Source: Paramesorhizobium endophyticum (GTDB taxonomy: Bacteria; Pseudomonadota; Alphaproteobacteria; Rhizobiales; Rhizobiaceae). Taken from it: a stretch of DNA of 64,000 nucleotides. The stretch is taken from NCBI RefSeq assembly GCF_014640615.1, contig NZ_BMHH01000004.1, positions 272,008 to 336,007 of the forward strand, read 5' to 3'. Position numbers and translations under genes: made by a program. A model generated the notes under the pieces. It was not told where the DNA came from and did no database searches. It worked only from the letters and a program-made list of their open reading frames with translations. Positions 8,324 to 17,282 of the stretch are shown piece after piece (within the stretch, counting starts at the first letter, position 1; each line of letters starts with the position of its first letter).

Positions 8324-8992
8324 ATGGCCCCTCGTACCAAGGAAAAGCGGGAACAGCCGCCATTCGACCGTGATTTGCCGGATCTGCCGCCGGAAGCCCG
8401 CCGGCGCGAATGGATGAACCGCGTCGAGGCGGCGATCTTCGCCGCGAGCGAACCTGTCGGCCTAGCGGCGCTGCAACGGCTGGTCGGGGACGATTGCGAC
8501 ATCGAGCGCCTGATCGAGGACATTCGCGAGGAGTTGCTGGCGCGGCCCTATGATATCGTCCGCGTGGCGGGCGGCTTCCAGCATCGCACGCGCCCGGCCT
8601 ATGCGGACGCCATCCGCACAGCCACCGGGCGCAGCGAAAAACAAGCGAACCTGACGCAAACGCAGGCGCTTGCCCTGATAACCATCGCCTATACCCAGCC
8701 GATCACGCGCGCCGACCTCTCCGCCTTTACCGGCCGCGAAATCAGCCGCGATATCATCGCGCAATTGCGCAATGCCGGCTTCATCACCTCCGGCCCGCGC
8801 AGCCCACAACCCGGCGCGCCCTATACCTACATCACCACGGATCTGTTTCTGTCGCACTTCGGCTTTGACACGCTGCGTGACCTGCCCGATATCGAGCAGC
8901 TGGAGGATGCGGGCCTGCTCGACCGCAACAGGCCGCTCGCCGAGTTGCCGGGTATACCGCAGCCCGACGCCGAAGAGGATGAATTCGGCTGA
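8324..8992 (+). CDS. ScpB-like chromosome segregation/condensation domain protein
   Basis: A 222-residue protein built like ScpB, two winged-helix domains that bridge SMC and ScpA. The first domain contains RVEAAIFAASEPVGLAALQ, and the second TQTQALALITIAYTQPITRADLSAFTG and LRNAGFIT with FLSHFGFDTLRDLPD. No scpA or smc is nearby, so this is probably an accessory paralogue. In Rhizobiales such ScpB relatives pair with DUF1403, as here. The link to DNA segregation is inferred from the fold, not shown. Confidence 0.85.
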   Translation: MAPRTKEKREQPPFDRDLPDLPPEARRREWMNRVEAAIFAASEPVGLAALQRLVGDDCDIERLIEDIREELLARPYDIVRVAGGFQHRTRPAYADAIRTATGRSEKQANLTQTQALALITIAYTQPITRADLSAFTGREISRDIIAQLRNAGFITSGPRSPQPGAPYTYITTDLFLSHFGFDTLRDLPDIEQLEDAGLLDRNRPLAELPGIPQPDAEEDEFG

Positions 8993-9077
8993 GCGATTGC
9001 GTTCCAATGATTATTTTGCCATTGGCTTGCGGTGAGGGGAGGGACAGGGAGAGCCGGGGAGGCGTGGCGTTAACAAT

Positions 9078-10106
9078 ATGATAACCAAGCCGGGCAAGCG
9101 AGCGACGATACGCGATGTCGCCAAGGCGGCGGGCGTGTCGATCAAGACGGTCTCCCGCGTCTTCAATGACGAGCCGAACGTGCGCGAGGAGATCCGGGAG
9201 AAGGTTCGCCGGGCGGGGCGGAAGCTCAACTATCATCCCAATGTCGCGGCCCGCAATCTGGCGCGCAGGAAGTCGCATCTCATCGGCCTTTTCTTCGAAA
9301 ACCCGAGCCCGGCCTATGTCGCCGAATTGCAGATGGGCGCGTTGAATCGGCTCCGCGGCACCGGCTATCGGCTTCTGATTTTCCCGGTCGAGAACCGTGC
9401 GGACATTCGCGGGGCAATGGTGTCCACGGCCTATACGTCTGGCCTGGACGGAGTGATCGTGACGCCGCCCATGTGCGACGATCCCGCCATATTGGAAGAG
9501 CTTCTCGCCTCACATCTGCCCTTTGTGCGCATTGCAGGCGATACCGGCCTTCACACGAAGGGAAGCGTCGTCATCGACGATGAAAGGGCCGCATTCGACC
9601 TTGCGGACTACGTGTTGCGGCTGGGCCACCGCCGCATTGCCATCGTGATCGGAGACGCGACGCACCGCTCTGCACGCCTGCGGCTCGCCGGGTTCCACCG
9701 CGCGCTGGAGGCGGCGGGCATCGCGCCCAATCCGGCATTGGAAGTGCAGGGTGCCTTCACTTTCCAGAGCGGCCTCGATGCCGGCCGGCGGCTTCTGCAC
9801 CACGCAAACCGCCCGACGGCGATCCTCGCATCCAATGACGATATGGCCGCAGGCGTCCTACAGGCCGCGCACGAACTGCGCATCGCCGTGCCGCAAAGGC
9901 TCTCTGTTGTGGGCTTCGATGATACGGCGCTTGCAAAGATGGTCTGGCCGCAACTGACGACGATCCGCCAGCCTATTTTCGAAATGGCCGAATGCGCCAC
10001 GGATATGCTGCTTTCCCATATCGGCACGGGCATGTCGCCGGACACGGTGGAACTGGCGTATGAATTGGTTGTCAGGTCTTCGGCTGGGGAAGGGCCGGAA
10101 GCGTGA
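9078..10106 (+). CDS. LacI family transcriptional regulator
   Basis: A 342-residue regulator. The N-terminus is a LacI helix-turn-helix (TIRDVAKAAGVSIKTVSRVFN, split at the turn) followed by the hinge LNYHPNVAARNLARRKS. The rest is a periplasmic-binding-type sensor with GLDGVIVTPP, VVIDDERAA, LGHRRIAIVIGD, ILASNDDMAAGVLQA and SVVGFDDT. Members usually repress sugar catabolism and bind a sugar or sugar phosphate. No sugar operon flanks it, so its target is probably elsewhere or lost. It starts 86 bases after the ScpB-like gene. Confidence 0.93.
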   Translation: MITKPGKRATIRDVAKAAGVSIKTVSRVFNDEPNVREEIREKVRRAGRKLNYHPNVAARNLARRKSHLIGLFFENPSPAYVAELQMGALNRLRGTGYRLLIFPVENRADIRGAMVSTAYTSGLDGVIVTPPMCDDPAILEELLASHLPFVRIAGDTGLHTKGSVVIDDERAAFDLADYVLRLGHRRIAIVIGDATHRSARLRLAGFHRALEAAGIAPNPALEVQGAFTFQSGLDAGRRLLHHANRPTAILASNDDMAAGVLQAAHELRIAVPQRLSVVGFDDTALAKMVWPQLTTIRQPIFEMAECATDMLLSHIGTGMSPDTVELAYELVVRSSAGEGPEA

Positions 10107-10318
10107 TGTTGCCCGTTGGGCTGGGGAATAAGATCGATCATGATTGGCAAGTCGCGCTTCAGATTAGAACCCACCCGGCTACAACACAAAATCAGATAAT
10201 CTATGTTATGGAACGGTCATTTTGACGGTGTGAGGATTTATCCCGGTTCCCCAGTTCCCACCGCTGCCAGCTCTCAACGTCCGACACAGAAACCGCCTGA
10301 AGAAAAACCTAGCGACCT

Positions 10319-10365
10319 AGCTAACTTTTGCCTTGCGCCAAGGGCAGATTTGGAAATAGTTAGCT
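10319..10365. promoter_or_regulatory. Inverted repeat upstream of the ArsR gene, possible operator
   Basis: AGCTAACT at 10319-10326 is the exact inverse of AGTTAGCT at 10358-10365, just before the ATG at 10368. A second pair, TTAGC (10360-10364) and GCTAA (10371-10375), straddles the start codon. ArsR-type repressors often bind such sites in their own promoter. Function is inferred only from position. Confidence 0.4.
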
Positions 10366-10367
10366 TT

Positions 10368-10709
10368 ATGGCTAAGCATGATCTTGACCTATCGCTGCTC
10401 TTCCACGCGCTCGCCGATCCGACCCGGCGGTCGATTCTGACGCGGCTCGCCGAAGGGCCTGCGCGCGTCACGGATCTGGCTGAGCCTACGGGACTGCGGC
10501 TGCCCACGGTGATGCGCCACCTTTCCGTACTTGAAGAAGCAGGCCTGATCGCCACCGCCAAGGACGGACGGATACGCACCTGCGCCATCGTACCCGAGGC
10601 GCTCAATCCGGTGCGGACATGGCTTGATGAACAGCGGGCCATCTGGGAGGGTCGGCTCGACCGGCTGGATGCATTTGTGATGAATGTTATGAAGGAACAC
10701 GGGAAATGA
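10368..10709 (+). CDS. ArsR-type winged-helix regulator
   Basis: A 113-residue winged-helix protein: LLFHALADPTRRSILTRLAEG, VTDLAEPTGLRLPTVMRHLSVLEEAGLI, and a C-terminal LNPVRTWLDEQRAIWEGRLDRLD. The last block is typical of ArsR members paired with SRPBCC/AHSA1 proteins rather than metal sensors, and no metal-binding Cys cluster (CxC) is present. I chose the ATG at 10368 because upstream codons are not family-like. Its stop overlaps the ATG of the SRPBCC gene (ATGA), the usual two-gene arrangement. Confidence 0.9.
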   Translation: MAKHDLDLSLLFHALADPTRRSILTRLAEGPARVTDLAEPTGLRLPTVMRHLSVLEEAGLIATAKDGRIRTCAIVPEALNPVRTWLDEQRAIWEGRLDRLDAFVMNVMKEHGK

Positions 10710-11632
10710 CACAGAAGCCTGATGCAGAAAGCGCAGCCTATACCATGCCTGGTGGAACGGGCCGTTTTGCGACGATCAGCTTCGAACGGGATGTGGCCGC
10801 GCCATCGACCGTGCTCTGGGAGGCATGGACGGCTCCCGCCGCGCGGACGGTCTGGGCAGCCCCCTCGCCCGCCGTCACCGTGGAGTTTCTGGAAGCCGAC
10901 ACCAGGGTTGGCGGACGCGAAATTTCTCTTTGCAAGGTCGATGGCCATCAGGACATTCGTTGCGAGTGCGGCTGGCTGGTATTGCAGCCGGCGCTGCGCA
11001 GCGTGAACTATGAGGTGGTCTCATCCGAGGGCGTTACCCAATCGGTTGCGCTGGTGACGGCGGATATTTCGGGCACACGCGAGCGCAGCCGGCTGGCTGT
11101 GACGGTGCAGCTTTCCTCGCTGGCTGAGGACATGGAGCCGGGTTACCGGGAAGGCTTCGGGGCGGGACTGGACAATCTTACAGGCGTAGCCGAACGGACC
11201 ATGGTGCTGCAGCGGGTCATCCGGGCGCCACGCTCCGTCGTGTGGAATGTGTGGATGAACCCTGAAACGCTGCCGCAATGGTGGGGCCCGGACGGCTTTT
11301 CCTGCCGGACGAAGAGAATTGACCTGCGAACGGGCGGCGAGTGGGTGTTCGACATGATCGCTCCCGACGGCACGGTCTTCCCGAACCATCATCTCTATAA
11401 CGAGATCCGGCCAAAGGAGAGGTTCGGCTATATGCTGCTTTGGGGCGAGAATGGGCCGAAACACGCCGACGCCTGGGCGTCGTTCGAGGATCAAAATGGG
11501 GCGACGAAGGTCACGCTGGGCATGGTATTCAGCACGGCTGCCGAGTTCCAGGAAGCAAAGGGCTTTGGTGCCGAGGAACTTGGGCAGCAGACCCTCGGAA
11601 AGCTGGAACGCTTCGCGTTGGCGTTATCTTGA
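10706..11632 (+). CDS. Tandem SRPBCC (AHSA1-like) domain protein
   Basis: A 308-residue protein with two START/SRPBCC domains. The first, about residues 20-150, starts ATISFERDVAAPSTVLWEAWT. The second, about 165-305, starts VLQRVIRAPRSVVWNVWMNPETLPQWWGP and continues with MIAPDGT, HHLYNEIRPKERFGYM and GAEELGQQTLGKLE. These domains bind hydrophobic ligands or act as co-chaperone-like modules. It is coupled to the upstream ArsR gene by an ATGA overlap, so the regulator probably controls it. The ligand is unknown. Confidence 0.88.
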   Translation: MTQKPDAESAAYTMPGGTGRFATISFERDVAAPSTVLWEAWTAPAARTVWAAPSPAVTVEFLEADTRVGGREISLCKVDGHQDIRCECGWLVLQPALRSVNYEVVSSEGVTQSVALVTADISGTRERSRLAVTVQLSSLAEDMEPGYREGFGAGLDNLTGVAERTMVLQRVIRAPRSVVWNVWMNPETLPQWWGPDGFSCRTKRIDLRTGGEWVFDMIAPDGTVFPNHHLYNEIRPKERFGYMLLWGENGPKHADAWASFEDQNGATKVTLGMVFSTAAEFQEAKGFGAEELGQQTLGKLERFALALS

Positions 11633-12015
11633 GAGCATAATGACAGACACTCCTCGTGTTGCCTAGGTTTCTGATTTTGCCGACTTTCCTGGTAAAAGTT
11701 CCAAAGAATAGCGAGTGCATCATCCGTGCAGGACATAGCGGGGGGATGAATCGCCCCCTGCCCTGCGGCAGGCAGGCTTCCTGTCCACCGAACCCCCTTT
11801 ATGCGAAGCTTCCACTGTCTTTATTAAATACTTTGAAAAACTCGATATTTCCCAATTATTTATAGTAAAACTTGTACTTAATTTTATTGTTGAAGTAGTG
11901 ATTTTTACAGCAAGCATGCCAAAGATATTCTTCGTTTACACAAAAGTGTATTGCACGTTACGCCATAGCGTGCGCGCATGTTTAAAGCACGTTTCGGTTG
12001 AACAGGGATCTAACG
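11633..12015. other. Intergenic region with AT-rich promoter-like segment
   Basis: About 380 bases with no convincing gene. 11810-11960 is strongly AT-rich against the surrounding DNA. It probably holds the promoter of the OPT transporter, but no -35/-10 pair stands out. A GC-rich imperfect inverted repeat (CCCTGC...GCAGGC) near 11758-11778 could be a terminator for the SRPBCC gene. Confidence 0.4.
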
Positions 12016-14004
12016 ATGGGAAGCAACAGGCAGCAAGCACAAAGGGCAACGATGGCTGAATTCACACTGCGTGGCGTGCTGCTGGGCGGAGTGATCACAC
12101 TGCTGTTCACGGCGGCGAATGTCTATCTTGGACTCAAGGTCGGTCTGACATTCGCCACATCCATTCCCGCAGCCGTGATTTCGATGGCGATCCTTCGCGG
12201 GTTCAAGGATTCCACCATTCTTGAGAACAATATCGTCCAGACCGTAGCGAGCGCGGCAGGCTGTCTGTCGTCGATCATCTTCGTCCTGCCGGGGCTTGTC
12301 ATTATCGGCTTATGGCAGGGCTTCCCCTATTGGACTACGGCAGCGATCACCTGTACCGGCGGCGTGCTTGGCGTACTCTTTTCAGTGCCCCTACGGCGTG
12401 CGCTCGTCATCGAGGCTCCACTCCCCTATCCCGAGGGGCGCGCCGCTGCCGAAGTGCTGCGCGTCGGCTCCGGTTCGCGCGAGGGGGTGGATGAAAGCCG
12501 CAAGGGGCTTTCCGCGCTGGTATGGAGCGCGGTGGCTTCCACCGCCTTCGCTGTCCTCACGCAAACGCGTCTGGTCGTGGGCGAAGCGGCGGTCTGGTTT
12601 CGTGCGGGCGCGGGCGCCACGGGGATCGATGGCAGCCTGTCCCTGGCGCTGCTTGGCGTCGGGCATCTTGTCGGCCTCTCCGTTGGCATGGCGATGTTCC
12701 TTGGCCTCATCGTCGGCTGGTGGATTCTGCTGCCGGTGCTGACGGCATATCATCCGATGCCCGGCGGCGCGGAAACATGGGCGAACAGCATTTTCAGCGC
12801 TGACGTCCGGTTTTTCGGCGCGGGTGTCATAGGTGTGGCTGCTGTCTGGACCCTGCTGCGCATCGCCTCGCCGGTTCTGGGCGGTATTCGTTCTGCCATG
12901 GCGGCAAGCAGGGCGCGCCAAGCCGGAAAGACCATGGCGATCGAGGAACGGGACCTGCCGATTTCATTCGTCTTCATCGGCAGCCTGGCTATGCTGGTGC
13001 CGATTGGCGTCCTGCTGTGGAGCGTCATCACCAGCGGCCCGCTCGCGGGGTCGGAGATCGTTCTGATCGCGGGCGCCCTCGCCTTCGTGCTCGTCATCGG
13101 CCTGATCATCGCAGCCGTGTGCGGCTACATGGCAGGGCTGATCGGATCGTCGAACTCTCCCATCTCCGGTGTCGGCATCCTCTCCGTCGTGGCTGCTTCG
13201 CTCATGCTTGTGGGCCTGTTCGGGTGGCACCAGGACGCCAATACTACCGGCGCGCTCATCGCCTATGCCCTGATCGTCACCAGCATCGTCTTCGGTATCG
13301 CATCCATTTCGAATGACAACCTCCAGGACTTGAAGACCGGCCAGCTTGTCGGCGCCACCCCGTGGAAGCAGCAGCTTGCGCTGGTTATTGGCGTGGTGTT
13401 CGGATCACTCATCATTCCCCCGGTTCTCGATCTCCTCAACACCGCGTTCGGCTTTGCCGGTGCGCCTGGCGCCGGGCCCGATGCGCTCCCCGCGCCGCAG
13501 GCCGCACTGATCTCCGCTCTCGCCAAGGGCGTCCTCGGCGGTAATCTGGATTGGACAATGATCGGCTGGGGCGCTGCCGCCGGGGTGGTCTTCGTGATCC
13601 TCGACGAGGCGCTGGGCTACACACGCCGCCTGCGCCTGCCGCCGCTCGGTGTCGGAATGGGCATCTACCTGCCGATGAGCGTGATCCTGCCCACCGTCAT
13701 CGGTGCGGTGCTGGGCTGGTTCTATGAACGCTGGGCATCCGGCCAGGCAAACCCCGAATTTGCCAGCCGCATGGGTGTGCTTACCGCCACGGGCCTTATC
13801 GTGGGGGAAAGTCTTTGGGGCATCGTTTTCGCCGGCATCGTCGCCGGCTCGGGAAAGGACACGCCGCTCGCGCTGGTGGGCGACAGCTTTGCCCAGCCTG
13901 CGCTGATCGCAGGCGTGGTCCTGTTCTTCGCGATTGTCTGGTTCCTCTACCGCTTTACGCGGCAGCTGGTGACATCAGGCAGTCCCAAACGCAGCAAGAA
14001 ATAA
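12016..14004 (+). CDS. OPT family oligopeptide transporter
   Basis: A polytopic membrane protein of 662 residues with the OPT superfamily layout: FTLRGVLLGGVITLLFTAANVYLGLKVGLTFATSIPAA, then ENNIVQTVASAAG, PLPYPEGRAAAEVLR, GLIGSSNSPISGVGI and ISNDNLQDLKTGQLVGATPWKQQ (motifs quoted in pieces of the conserved blocks). About 14-16 hydrophobic segments are visible. Family members import small peptides or metal chelates; substrates of bacterial members are rarely known. A TTG at 11998 would add six residues, but the ATG at 12016 has AGGGA at a better spacing. It is monocistronic and convergent with the LysE gene, three bases apart. Confidence 0.93.
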   Translation: MGSNRQQAQRATMAEFTLRGVLLGGVITLLFTAANVYLGLKVGLTFATSIPAAVISMAILRGFKDSTILENNIVQTVASAAGCLSSIIFVLPGLVIIGLWQGFPYWTTAAITCTGGVLGVLFSVPLRRALVIEAPLPYPEGRAAAEVLRVGSGSREGVDESRKGLSALVWSAVASTAFAVLTQTRLVVGEAAVWFRAGAGATGIDGSLSLALLGVGHLVGLSVGMAMFLGLIVGWWILLPVLTAYHPMPGGAETWANSIFSADVRFFGAGVIGVAAVWTLLRIASPVLGGIRSAMAASRARQAGKTMAIEERDLPISFVFIGSLAMLVPIGVLLWSVITSGPLAGSEIVLIAGALAFVLVIGLIIAAVCGYMAGLIGSSNSPISGVGILSVVAASLMLVGLFGWHQDANTTGALIAYALIVTSIVFGIASISNDNLQDLKTGQLVGATPWKQQLALVIGVVFGSLIIPPVLDLLNTAFGFAGAPGAGPDALPAPQAALISALAKGVLGGNLDWTMIGWGAAAGVVFVILDEALGYTRRLRLPPLGVGMGIYLPMSVILPTVIGAVLGWFYERWASGQANPEFASRMGVLTATGLIVGESLWGIVFAGIVAGSGKDTPLALVGDSFAQPALIAGVVLFFAIVWFLYRFTRQLVTSGSPKRSKK

Positions 14005-14006
14005 AA

Positions 14007-14624
14007 CTAATGCCGCATCGCTATCGTCACCGCCGCGCCGGCCATGAAGGCGGCGGCGGTGCGGTTCAGGCGCTTCAGCGCGCGCGGCGCTTGCAGCAGC
14101 ATGCGCGCCTTGGCGGCGAGGATGAGATACGGCACCAGCACCACCAGCAAGACGATGACCGTGCAGGCGACGAGACCGCCATAGTCGGAAAAGGTCAGGT
14201 GCTGAAGATCGACCAGCGTGGGCGCGAGCGCGAGATAGAAGATCATCGTCTTGGGATTGCCGAGCGTCACCAGGAGGCCTGCCATGAAGCTGGAGAAAGC
14301 GCCGCCGCTGGCCTTCTTCGCTTCGATTTTTTCGGCGGTGATTCCCGCGTTCCAGAACGTCCAGGCAAGCCATGCGAGATAGGCGACGCCGAGCCATTTG
14401 ATGACAAGAAAAGCCGTACCGAAGGCTTGCGCGACGAAGGCCAAGCCCAGAACCGTGGCGGTCAGATAGGTAAGGTCGCCGAGGACGAGGCCGAACGCCA
14501 TGTAGAGCGACGAGCGGAAACCGGAACCCAAGGCCCGGGCCACCAGCGCCGTGACGCCCGGCCCCGGTATGGCGGCGGCGACGGCCAGTGCGCCGCTATA
14601 GGCAATAAATCCCGTTAGGTTCAT
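14007..14624 (-). CDS. LysE/RhtB family amino-acid exporter
   Basis: A 205-residue inner-membrane protein with six hydrophobic segments, the LysE pattern. The N-terminus MNLTGFIAYSGALAVAAAIPGPGV carries the PGPG turn, followed by ARALGSGFRSSLYMAFGLVLGD, WLGVAYLAWLAW, and the F..G...TLGNPKTMIFY block at mid-length. Homologues export lysine, threonine or homoserine lactone; the substrate is not predictable. I used the ATG at 14622-14624 because longer forms add non-family sequence. It ends three bases from the OPT gene, tail to tail. Confidence 0.92.
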   Translation of the reverse strand: MNLTGFIAYSGALAVAAAIPGPGVTALVARALGSGFRSSLYMAFGLVLGDLTYLTATVLGLAFVAQAFGTAFLVIKWLGVAYLAWLAWTFWNAGITAEKIEAKKASGGAFSSFMAGLLVTLGNPKTMIFYLALAPTLVDLQHLTFSDYGGLVACTVIVLLVVLVPYLILAAKARMLLQAPRALKRLNRTAAAFMAGAAVTIAMRH

Positions 14625-14730
14625 TCTCGGTTCCCTCTCGCGCCCGGCAAATCTCTGCGGCCTATTTACCTCACTTCCTTTGCGGATGGAATGGAGGGAA
14701 ATGAAAGGAGGGAGCAGTCCCCTCCCCTCT

Positions 14731-15948
14731 CTATTCAGCCGGATGGGCAGCGCTGCCCGATGGCCGCGAGCGAAGCTGGAGCGCCTTGACACACAGGGCG
14801 GCGATCGCGAACAGCCCGCCCAGGATGGAAACACCGTGCCAGCCGCCATAGCTCCAGGCGACGGTTGCCAGCGCCGACCCGGCGGAGCCGCCGAGGAACA
14901 TGCCGGTCATGAACACGGTGTTGATCCGGCTGCGCGCCTCGCCGTCGAGCGCATAGATAATGTGCTGGCTCGACACCTGCGCGCCCTGTATGCCGAAATC
15001 GAGAATGATCACCCCGGCGATCAGCGCGAACAGCGAGCCCCACGCGCCGAACACCACCCAGGCGAGGAGTGTGAGCGCCGCGCCAAGCCAGACGACGATA
15101 TGCGGGCCGCGCCGGTCGGCGATGCGCCCGGCAAGCGGCGCGGCCAAGATACCGACCATGCCGACAATGCCGAACAGGCCGGCGACATCGGCGCCAAGGT
15201 TAAAACGCGGGCTTTGCAAATAAAGCGCGAGGATCGTCCAGAAGACCGAGAAGGAGCCGAACAGCGACGCCTGTGTCATCGTTGCGGTTCTAAGCTGCGG
15301 CTCCCTCTGCCAGAGATGCGCCAGGGAGCGCAGGGCGCTGAGATAGCCCATACGCGAGGCGGCGCGGTGATCCGGCAGGGTCACGGCCATCGTCACGGCG
15401 GCGATAATGGCGAGCGGCACACCGATCCAGAACATCTCACGCCATCCCGCATGTTCGCCGACGAAGCCGGATACGGTGCGGCTCAGAAGAATGCCGGAAA
15501 GAAGGCCGGCCATGACCGTGCCGATGGTCGCGCCGCGTTTTTCCGGTGAGGCCAGCGTCGCGGCAAACGGAATGATCTGCTGGGCCACCGTCGCACATGC
15601 CCCGACCGCCAGGGAGGCGAACGCCAGCCACATCGCTGAAGGGGCAAGGGCTGTCACGACAAGCGCCGCCGCCAGCAGCAGGAATTGCCCGACGATGAGC
15701 TTACGTCGGTGGAGGAGATCGCCGAGCGGCACGAGGAAGAACAACCCCAGCGCATAGCCGAGCTGCGTCGCCGTCGGAATGAAGGCCGTCGCCGCCTGGC
15801 CGCGGAAATCGGCCTCGATCAGGCCCAGCATCGGCTGGTTGTAATAAATGTTGGCCACGGCAATGGCACAGGCCGCCGCCATGGCGAAGAGGGTCACCCG
15901 GCCGATACCGCTGCCATCGGGCGATTGGTGCTGCTGATGCGCTGTCAT
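14731..15948 (-). CDS. MFS efflux transporter
   Basis: A 405-residue major facilitator superfamily protein with 12 predicted membrane segments. It resembles AraJ/YnfM-type drug or sugar efflux carriers: AVANIYYNQPMLGLIEADF, GYALGLFFLVPLGDLLHRRKLI (motif A between helices 2 and 3), LASPEKRGATIGTVMAGLLSGILLSR (motif C region), and a second A-like motif GRIADRRGP. I placed the start at 15946-15948 because the much longer open frame adds non-transporter residues. It is divergent from the LysR gene at 16054, which probably controls it. Confidence 0.92.
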   Translation of the reverse strand: MTAHQQHQSPDGSGIGRVTLFAMAAACAIAVANIYYNQPMLGLIEADFRGQAATAFIPTATQLGYALGLFFLVPLGDLLHRRKLIVGQFLLLAAALVVTALAPSAMWLAFASLAVGACATVAQQIIPFAATLASPEKRGATIGTVMAGLLSGILLSRTVSGFVGEHAGWREMFWIGVPLAIIAAVTMAVTLPDHRAASRMGYLSALRSLAHLWQREPQLRTATMTQASLFGSFSVFWTILALYLQSPRFNLGADVAGLFGIVGMVGILAAPLAGRIADRRGPHIVVWLGAALTLLAWVVFGAWGSLFALIAGVIILDFGIQGAQVSSQHIIYALDGEARSRINTVFMTGMFLGGSAGSALATVAWSYGGWHGVSILGGLFAIAALCVKALQLRSRPSGSAAHPAE

Positions 15949-16053
15949 GCTGCTGCCTTTTATCGAGAATGATTGGTTGCCGCTATCTAGATTATTGGCC
16001 TGGCGCGTTCTAGTGTCGGCCACTGTTCGACTGGAATAACGGATTTCGATATA

Positions 16054-16950
16054 ATGAATATGAATATCGACGATATCGAGGTCTTTGTCGCGGCTGTAAG
16101 CGCCGGCAGCCTGGCGGGGGCGGCGCGGCGGCTGGGGCTGACGCCAATGGTCGCCACGCGCCGCCTCTCCTCGCTGGAAACGGATCTGGGCATCAGGCTG
16201 CTTCACCGCACCACGCGATCGCTGGCGCTCACGCCGGAGGGCGAAACCTTCCTGCCTTATGCCGAGGCGCTGCTGGAGACAAAACGGGAGGCATTGACGC
16301 GGCTGCGCTCGGAAACCGGCACGGCGGTGGGCCTGTTGCGCGTGTCCGCGCCGGGGGCTTTTGGTGTCAAGTTCATCGCGCCGTTCATCCCAAAGCTTTT
16401 GGAAGAAAATCCGGAAATGCGCATTTCGCTCGACCTGACCGACAGCTTGCCGGACCTGGTTGCGACGGGTACAGACTTGGCCATACGTATCACCCGCCTG
16501 CGCGACAGCAGCCTGATCGCGCAGAAGCTCGCGGACAGTCCTAGAGTTCTCGCCGCCAGCCCCGAATATGCCGCCAAGCATGGCCTTCCCGCCACAACGG
16601 GCGATCTTGCCCAGCATAGTTGCCTGCCTTTGACAGGCACGACCCACTGGAGATTCCTGACTCCGGCTGGTGAAAGGCAGGTGCGCCTGGGCGGACATTT
16701 CTCATCCAGCTCAATTCAAGGCTGTCATGCGGCCTGTCTCGCCGGTGGTGGTATTGTCCTTCTGTCCGCCTGGTACCTGGCCGAAGACATCAGTGCAGGA
16801 CGCCTCATATGCTTCGAACTGGAGGATGCGACACCGGAACCGTTCGATATCTGGGCTGTCTATCCGACCACGCGGCTGATGCCGCAAAAGGTGCGGGTTT
16901 TCATCGCACATTTGCGCGAAGCCCTGACAGAGACAGGACTTCGCATGTGA
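16054..16950 (+). CDS. LysR family transcriptional regulator
   Basis: A 298-residue LysR regulator. The N-terminal winged helix is DIEVFVAAVSAGSLAGAARRLG followed by RRLSSLETDLGIRLLHRTTRSLALTPEGE. The effector domain begins GLLRVSAPGAFGVKFIAPFIPKLLEE and contains GTDLAIRI. The 105-base divergent gap to the MFS gene is the classic arrangement for a LysR protein that activates or represses the neighbouring transporter. The inducer is unknown. Confidence 0.95.
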   Translation: MNMNIDDIEVFVAAVSAGSLAGAARRLGLTPMVATRRLSSLETDLGIRLLHRTTRSLALTPEGETFLPYAEALLETKREALTRLRSETGTAVGLLRVSAPGAFGVKFIAPFIPKLLEENPEMRISLDLTDSLPDLVATGTDLAIRITRLRDSSLIAQKLADSPRVLAASPEYAAKHGLPATTGDLAQHSCLPLTGTTHWRFLTPAGERQVRLGGHFSSSSIQGCHAACLAGGGIVLLSAWYLAEDISAGRLICFELEDATPEPFDIWAVYPTTRLMPQKVRVFIAHLREALTETGLRM

Positions 16951-17045
16951 AATATCTGCTTTGCTCACCATGTTGCCCCAAGTCCAGATTGCCGTTGAGC
17001 CTGTAGCTGTCGGCGAATATGGTCAGCCTGCGCTTCACGTTTTCA
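16951..17045 (-). pseudogene. Possible remnant resembling the 3' end of an outer-membrane protein gene
   Basis: Read leftward, one frame contains LTIFADSYRLNGNLDLG. This echoes HFADSYVVSGNVGLR in the partial gene at the right edge (63916-64000), and the two share the bases tagctgtcggcgaa. It lies just past the stop of the permease fragment, inside the fec scar. The stretch is short and could be coincidence; it has neither start nor a matching end. Confidence 0.2.
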
Positions 17046-17066
17046 CGCCGTAAAAAACGACACCGG

Positions 17067-17282
17067 TCATCCTGAGCGCTTGAGCAACCAGACGAGATAG
17101 GGCGCGCCGATGAATGCAGCGAGAATACCGCCGGGGATTTCCCATGGGAACAGAAGGTTGCGCCCCAGCCAGTCGGAAAGAACCAGAATTACGGCCCCTA
17201 TCGCTACCGCACCGGCAAGCTGGAACGGAGGCCGCTCAAGTCCCATCATGCGCGCCATGTGAGGCGCGAGGACGCCTACCGT
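17067..17282 (-). pseudogene. 3' fragment of a FecCD-family iron-siderophore ABC permease
   Basis: The frame reads VGVLAPHMARMMGLERPPFQLAG, then GAVILVLSDWLGRNLLFPWEIPGGI and GAPYLVWLLKRSG before a TGA. This is the last quarter of FecCD/BtuC-type permeases, from the PHxAR loop to the C-terminus. About 250 N-terminal residues are missing: upstream of roughly 17282 the sequence is the middle of fecR. An ATG at 17286-17288 gives an open frame of 73 codons, but the product could not form a permease. It marks a deletion that removed the centre of an iron-uptake operon. Confidence 0.85.

Noticed and set aside
14625..14849. N-terminal extension of the LysE frame
   Set aside because: Adds 75 polar residues not seen in LysE proteins; the ATG at 14622-14624 gives the normal length.
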